From Solirubrobacteraceae bacterium (GTDB lineage Bacteria; Actinomycetota; Thermoleophilia; Solirubrobacterales; Solirubrobacteraceae): 10,510 nt of DNA. Each line of letters begins with the position of its first letter. Position 1 is the first letter of the stretch. Below are positions 7,413 through 10,510 of the stretch, in pieces. The stretch is taken from the NCBI GenBank assembly GCA_016462245.1, contig JAEMTR010000036.1, positions 1 through 10,510 of the forward strand. Reading direction: 5' to 3'. The position numbers and the translations under genes were made by a program. The notes below the pieces were generated by a model that saw nothing but the letters and a program-made list of their open reading frames with translations, made no database searches and had not been told where the DNA came from.

Positions 7413-7691
7413 TTAATTTGTCGTTTGGGAATCGGGATTTGAGCAGTGATGGTTGCGGAAAAGACGCTGGTCGCTGACGGGGTCAAAGCCGCCGTGGCTG
7501 AACGGGTTACAGCGCAGCAAGCGCCATCCGCCAAGAACTAGCCCGCGAAGTATGCCGTACTCAGCGATCGACTGCGCGGCGTAGGCCGAACAGGTCGGCT
7601 CGTACTTGCAGCGGCGTGGGATCGCAGGCGAGATAAAGCGCTGGTAGGCGACGATCGGCAAGCTCGCCATGCGGCGGATTGACGCTGCCAT
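7413..7691 (-). CDS. yidD: Membrane protein insertion efficiency factor YidD
   Basis: A small membrane-associated protein that helps YidC-dependent insertion. The 92 residues contain the family's conserved core: YQRFISP at 16-22, RRCKYEPTCSAYA at 26-38, YGILRG at 45-50 and RLLRCNPFSHGGFDPV at 57-72. The conserved cysteines are C28, C34 and C61; C83 lies in the variable tail. An N-terminal amphipathic helix (1-20) could anchor it to the membrane. The ATG at 7691 shares one base with the rnpA stop (TGATG), and the yidC start lies 6 nt downstream, so the gene is embedded in a tightly coupled unit. No clear Shine-Dalgarno is visible; M8 is a possible internal start. Confidence 0.95.
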   Translation of the reverse strand: MAASIRRMASLPIVAYQRFISPAIPRRCKYEPTCSAYAAQSIAEYGILRGLVLGGWRLLRCNPFSHGGFDPVSDQRLFRNHHCSNPDSQTTN

Positions 7692-8086
7692 CAGTCGCCC
7701 TGCTTGGTCGACTGGGCGATCAGCTCGTCCAGCTCACGCTTGACGCCCTCGAGCCCGTCGCGCTCGCAGAGCTCGCCGGCATCACTGCGCGCCACTACAA
7801 CCACGTCGGCTGCGGGATCGAAGCGGTCGACCAGTTCGTCGACCGCGCTTCGCAGCAGCCGCTTGACCTTGTTGCGCTCAACTGCGCCGCCGACCTTGCG
7901 CGAGACACTCAGTCCCAAGCGAGGACCGTCCTGGAGCCGTGCCGCGTCGGCGCGGGGAAAGAGATGCAGCACAAAGTAGCGGCCGCCGAACGAACGGCCT
8001 TGGCGGTAAACGCGCTCAAAGTCAGCGCTCCGAGAGAGCCGCCGCGGGCGCCGACGTGGTGCGCTCGCCGCGGAATCCACGCTCAA
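7691..8086 (-). CDS. rnpA: Ribonuclease P protein component RnpA
   Basis: RnpA is the protein cofactor that helps the RNase P RNA bind and cleave pre-tRNA 5' leaders. The 131 residues include a basic N-terminal stretch (RRRPRRLSRSADF at 11-23), the central-cleft strand GGRYFVLHLFPR at 34-45, and the diagnostic RNR region GLSVSRKVGGAVERNKVKRLLR at 58-79 (split here as GLSVSRK...VERNKVKRLLR). The TTG at 8086 overlaps the rpmH stop by 4 nt (TTGA), which favours translational reinitiation. The GTG two codons later is the alternative start, and the first ten residues are weakly constrained. The order rpmH-rnpA-yidD-yidC is the classic arrangement. Confidence 0.94.
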   Translation of the reverse strand: MSVDSAASAPRRRPRRLSRSADFERVYRQGRSFGGRYFVLHLFPRADAARLQDGPRLGLSVSRKVGGAVERNKVKRLLRSAVDELVDRFDPAADVVVVARSDAGELCERDGLEGVKRELDELIAQSTKQGD

Positions 8087-8217
8087 ACGGTGAGCCGCTT
8101 GCGACCCTTGTCGCGGCGGCGCTTGAGCAGTGCTCGGCCGGCGCGCGTGCTCATCCGCCCACGGAATCCGTGAGAACGAGCGCGCTTACGTTTCTTGGGC
8201 TGGTAGGTCCGCTTCAT
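8083..8217 (-). CDS. rpmH: 50S ribosomal protein bL34
   Basis: This short gene encodes a 44-residue, highly basic protein of the large ribosomal subunit. It begins MKRTYQPKKRKRARSHGF and continues through GRMSTRAGRALLKRRR to a C-terminal KGRKRLTV, matching bL34 along its whole length. The ATG at 8217 is unambiguous, but the bases in front of it show no Shine-Dalgarno. A TATGCT hexamer ends 11 nt upstream, so a very short leader is possible. It heads the minus-strand cluster and diverges from dnaA, the actinobacterial arrangement. Its TGA stop lies inside the TTGA shared with the rnpA start. Confidence 0.97.
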   Translation of the reverse strand: MKRTYQPKKRKRARSHGFRGRMSTRAGRALLKRRRDKGRKRLTV

Positions 8218-8363
8218 CTCGGAAAGGAGCATAGCCGTCCGCGCTCAAAATTTGCTTTCCGCAGAAGCCTTTGTCGCCAAATGCGAACTTCGCTCCGTCA
8301 CCGACCTAGCGCTTAAGCAACCCTCTGCTAGCTTGCCCGAACGAGCCGCGTAAGCAACTGAGA
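8218..8363. promoter_or_regulatory. Divergent rpmH-dnaA promoter region
   Basis: This 146-bp gene-free stretch must carry the promoters for rpmH (minus) and dnaA (plus). On the minus strand TATGCT (8233-8228) is a plausible -10 element, 10 nt before the rpmH ATG, but no good -35 stands in front of it. No convincing promoter for dnaA was found by eye. GCTTAAGC at 8311-8318 is an 8-bp palindrome. No TTATNCACA-type DnaA box is visible, so DnaA autoregulation through classical boxes is not evident here. Confidence 0.5.
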
Positions 8364-9770
8364 GTGCCCTCGCCGGCGACCGACCGACAGCAAAAAGTGA
8401 CCGATGCGACCGCCGAACATACTTGGAAGCAGATCTCCGATGAGCTCAAATCGGCCGTAGGATCAAGCCTTTTTGACGTATGGTTGGCGCCGCTAAAGCT
8501 CGCTAGGCTCGACGGAAACCAGCTAATCCTCGAAGCGCCCGCAGCCTCGCGCGCGTGGGTAAGCGATCGATTTGGGCAAATTCTCAAAGCCTCAGCGCAG
8601 AGCATTATCGGCGCCGACGCCGAAGTACACGTAAGCGCCGCGGGCGAAAGCGCCCAGCTCGGCGCGCTGGCAACGGAGCCGCGCCAGCAGGCAGAAGCCG
8701 GCGATCAGATTAACCCCAAGTACTGCTTCGAACAGTTCGTGATCGGCAGCGGCAATCGCTTCGCCCACGGCGCCGCGCTGGCGGTCGCCGAAAATCCCGG
8801 GACCGCTTACAACCCACTCTTCATCTGCGGCCCGCCTGGAGTCGGCAAGACGCACCTGCTGCATTCGATCGCCGACTATGCGACCCGCCACGGCAACGGC
8901 GTGCGCGTCCACTTGACCGGCGCCGAGTCGTTTGCCAACGAGTTCATCGCTGCCTTGCGTGGCGGCGATATCAACGCCTTCAAAGCGCGCCACCGCGAGG
9001 CCGACCTAGTACTCGTCGACGACGTTCAGTTTCTAATGGCTAAGGCGAAAACAGAGGAAGAATTCTTCCACACCTTCAACGCACTGCGCGAAAGTGGTGC
9101 ACAGATCGTGTTGACCTGCGATCGGCCCCCGCGCGACCTCGACAAGCTCGAGGAGCGACTGCGCGACCGCTTTGACTCCGGCCTAGTGGCCGACATCAGC
9201 GCCCCAGACTTAGCTACGCGAGTGGCTGTGCTCCGAGCTCGCGCTCAGCTCGACCAGATAGTGATCGATGAGACCGCGGTTCTTGAATTGATCGCAACTC
9301 GCGTTGAGCGCAACCTAAGGGCTCTGGAAGGAGCCCTAATCAGAGTCGTTGCCTACGCCTCTCTCAGCGGGCGAGCGGTTACTGAGGCGCTAGCCGAAGA
9401 GGTACTCGACGGTCTGTTCCCGCAGAAGCGAGTTGAGACAAAGTCGGCAAAGGCTTCAGTTGAAGAGATTCGCGCACTAGTCGCTCAACATTATGAGCTG
9501 AGCGTCGCTGAACTCTGCTCGTCGAGCCGCGTTGCAAGCGTACTGTGGCCGCGCCAGGTGGCTATCTACCTTGCTCGTCAGCACAGTGGAGCGAGCTTGA
9601 CCAATATCGCAGCTGCCTTTGGCGGAAGAAACCACACAACAGCACTGAACGCTTGCAGGAAAGTTGAGCAACGGATCGCCAGCGAAGCTGAAAAGCGAGC
9701 CGAGCTCCAACTATTGAGCGAGCGGCTGTTCAAAACTGCTGGAGAAACTAGAAGCGACCGAGCTGGATGA
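8364..9770 (+). CDS. dnaA: Chromosomal replication initiator DnaA
   Basis: DnaA is the AAA+ ATPase that binds DnaA boxes, melts oriC and loads the helicase. The 468-residue protein shows all domains. Domain I spans about 18-90 (TWKQISDELKSAVG, with W40 in FDVWL), and domain II is a short linker (about 91-115). In domain III, Walker A GPPGVGKT lies at 156-163, Walker B LVLVDD at 215-220, sensor I near 248-253, and an arginine finger at R269 in LRDRF. Domain IV (about 360-468) has PRQ at 396-398 and the signature GGRNHTTALNACRKV at 420-434, with Asn in place of the usual Asp before HTT. The start is GTG at 8364 without a strong Shine-Dalgarno. It diverges from rpmH and is followed by the oriC-like gap and dnaN. 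Confidence 0.97.
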   Translation: MPSPATDRQQKVTDATAEHTWKQISDELKSAVGSSLFDVWLAPLKLARLDGNQLILEAPAASRAWVSDRFGQILKASAQSIIGADAEVHVSAAGESAQLGALATEPRQQAEAGDQINPKYCFEQFVIGSGNRFAHGAALAVAENPGTAYNPLFICGPPGVGKTHLLHSIADYATRHGNGVRVHLTGAESFANEFIAALRGGDINAFKARHREADLVLVDDVQFLMAKAKTEEEFFHTFNALRESGAQIVLTCDRPPRDLDKLEERLRDRFDSGLVADISAPDLATRVAVLRARAQLDQIVIDETAVLELIATRVERNLRALEGALIRVVAYASLSGRAVTEALAEEVLDGLFPQKRVETKSAKASVEEIRALVAQHYELSVAELCSSSRVASVLWPRQVAIYLARQHSGASLTNIAAAFGGRNHTTALNACRKVEQRIASEAEKRAELQLLSERLFKTAGETRSDRAG

Positions 9771-9783
9771 CAAACTCAGTCGG

Positions 9784-9792
9784 TTATACACA
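9784..9792 (+). promoter_or_regulatory. DnaA box 1 (TTATACACA)
   Basis: TTATACACA matches the degenerate consensus TTATNCACA at every defined position, with A at the variable base. It begins 14 nt after the dnaA stop codon. Confidence 0.8.
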
Positions 9793-9845
9793 ACGAAGTA
9801 AAGCTAACTTTCCCGCAAGCAGCAGGGTCATAGCTATCTACATCG

Positions 9846-9854
9846 GTATACACA
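9846..9854 (+). promoter_or_regulatory. DnaA box 2 (GTATACACA)
   Basis: GTATACACA differs from TTATNCACA only in its first base. It shares the stretch TATACACAAC and the orientation with box 1. It lies directly before the candidate DnaA-trio, the position expected of the box that loads DnaA onto single-stranded DNA. Confidence 0.7.
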
Positions 9855-9858
9855 ACCC

Positions 9859-9870
9859 CTACTACAACTA
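9859..9870 (+). promoter_or_regulatory. Candidate DnaA-trio unwinding element
   Basis: Four trinucleotides CTA CTA CAA CTA follow DnaA box 2 after the C-rich spacer ACCC (9855-9858). Read 3' to 5' on the complementary strand they are GAT GAT GTT GAT, which fits the 3'-(G/A)A(T/N)-5' trio pattern at three of four positions. The order box, GC-rich element, trio agrees with the basal unwinding system described for Bacillus subtilis oriC. Confidence 0.6.
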
Positions 9871-9880
9871 GCCCTTTAAT

Positions 9881-9885
9881 AAGGA
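9881..9885 (+). promoter_or_regulatory. Ribosome binding site for dnaN
   Basis: AAGGA lies 6 nt before the GTG at 9892 and decides the dnaN start. No other in-frame start with a comparable signal is nearby. Confidence 0.7.
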
Positions 9886-9891
9886 CAGACC

Positions 9892-10510
9892 GTGAAGATT
9901 TCATCATCAACATCAGAGCTGCTCCATCATTTGCAAACTCTCGCGCGCGTCGCTTCGACTCGCAGCGCAATCCAGGCCCTCTCTGGAGTCAGAATCGTGG
10001 CCGAAGAGGCTGGCATCGAATTGCAGGCAACCGATACCGAGCTTTCGATCCGTGTTCCCTTGACCGGCACAGTCGAACGGCCCGGCTCGGTTGTACTTCC
10101 AGCTCGCCTATTACTCGAAGTAGTCCGCCAGCTGGGCGCTCCAGAGGTCTCATTAGAGCTTCGCAGCGAAGAGCAGGATGTAGAGGTTCAATCAGGCACG
10201 GCCCAATATCACTTGCGCACGCTTCGCCTAGAAGATTTTCCCGAACTGCCCGCAACCGCTGGCGATACGCAGCTGGCAATGCCGGCCGCAGCCTTTATCG
10301 AGACGATTGCTCGAGTTTCTCGCTCTGCGTCACGTGATGAGACGCGCCCAATTCTGACAGGCGTTTTGGTCTCCGCCAGCGGCAGTGAGCTACGAATGGT
10401 CGCAACCGACTCCTATCGCCTGACGGTCAAAGAGACGGCGCTCGAAAAGCCGCTTAAGGAAAGCTTTGAGGCCAACGTTCCTGCCCGAGCGTTGGAGGAG
10501 CTGGCGCGCC
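9892..10510 (+). CDS. dnaN: DNA polymerase III beta sliding clamp DnaN (5' part)
   Basis: The beta clamp forms a ring that tethers replicative polymerase to DNA. The frame is open from GTG at 9892 to the window end, giving 206 residues of an expected protein of roughly 370-380, so the 3' half lies outside the window. The N-terminus is family-like: MKISSSTSELLHHLQTLARV with STRSAIQALSGVRI at 22-35, LQATDTELSIRV at 44-55, and the domain II opening LRLEDFPELP at 111-120. The segment TRPILTGVL (151-159) and MVATDSYRL (169-177) are strong domain II signatures. At the usual TLPILSGI site in domain I it has AIQALSGV, a mild departure. It follows dnaA and the oriC-like gap, the standard position. Confidence 0.96.
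   Translation, partial: MKISSSTSELLHHLQTLARVASTRSAIQALSGVRIVAEEAGIELQATDTELSIRVPLTGTVERPGSVVLPARLLLEVVRQLGAPEVSLELRSEEQDVEVQSGTAQYHLRTLRLEDFPELPATAGDTQLAMPAAAFIETIARVSRSASRDETRPILTGVLVSASGSELRMVATDSYRLTVKETALEKPLKESFEANVPARALEELAR

Larger units (their letters stand above)
9771..9891. other. Candidate replication origin (oriC), dnaA-dnaN gap
   Basis: The 121-bp spacer between dnaA and dnaN is richer in A+T than its surroundings. It contains two DnaA-box-like nonamers in the same orientation (9784-9792 and 9846-9854) and a CTA-type trinucleotide run (9859-9870). In related bacteria oriC lies in the dnaA-dnaN spacer. It is very short with few boxes compared with known actinobacterial origins, so it may be only part of the functional origin. 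Confidence 0.7.

Noticed and set aside
7679..8173. 164-codon plus-strand open frame opposite rnpA and rpmH
   Set aside because: It is antisense to well-recognised rnpA and rpmH, shows no family resemblance, and reflects GC-rich codon structure.
8592..8993. 133-codon minus-strand open frame opposite dnaA
   Set aside because: It lies entirely under the AAA+ domain of dnaA and has no recognisable motif.
9060..9075. TTCCACA in dnaA as a DnaA box
   Set aside because: Two mismatches to TTATCCACA within conserved coding sequence; expected by chance.
10328..10340. CACGTG inside dnaN as a second parS
   Set aside because: Only the inner TCACGTGA matches; the flanks do not follow the GTTTC/GAAAC arms, and the site lies in conserved coding sequence.

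Overview
This window is the chromosomal replication-origin neighbourhood of a bacterium, seen from the left side through dnaA into the start of dnaN. Base composition is moderately high in G+C (judged by eye, not counted). The gene order dnaN-dnaA | rpmH-rnpA-yidD-yidC-khpB-rsmG-parA-parB, with rpmH diverging from dnaA, fits an actinobacterial origin region. A KhpB without a Jag_N domain, a YidC without a lipobox, a GAP/Sap-family membrane protein and a PGPGW membrane protein also point to Actinomycetota. The forms of RsmG and DnaA suggest a deep-branching class such as Thermoleophilia; that placement is inference.

Layout. Positions 13-2985 (+ strand) hold an MMPL/RND exporter followed by a GAP-family polytopic membrane protein, probably one transcription unit for lipid or glycolipid export. 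A small PGPGW membrane protein (3001-3312, -) converges on them. Next is tRNA-Ile(GAT) (3407-3480, -). From 3522 to 8217 the minus strand carries one compact origin-linked cluster, in transcription order: rpmH, rnpA, yidD, yidC, khpB, rsmG, parA, parB. The first five genes overlap or nearly touch. A parS-like site sits between khpB and rsmG. After a 146-bp divergent region come dnaA (8364-9770, +), a short oriC-like gap (9771-9891) and the 5' part of dnaN (9892 to the window end).

How the genes work together: DnaA and DnaN start and sustain replication, and ParA/ParB with parS segregate the newly copied origin. RpmH and RnpA serve the ribosome and tRNA processing. YidD and YidC insert membrane proteins, KhpB binds RNA and RsmG methylates 16S rRNA. 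Both arms are transcribed away from oriC, that is, co-directionally with replication, except the MMPL-GAP pair, which points toward the origin.

No mobile element, CRISPR array, phage gene or exotic defence system is visible. The most interesting signals are in non-coding DNA: a DnaA-box / C-rich spacer / DnaA-trio arrangement at 9846-9870, a single near-consensus parS at 5985-6000 beside a 12-bp perfect palindrome, and a strong inverted repeat in front of parA.
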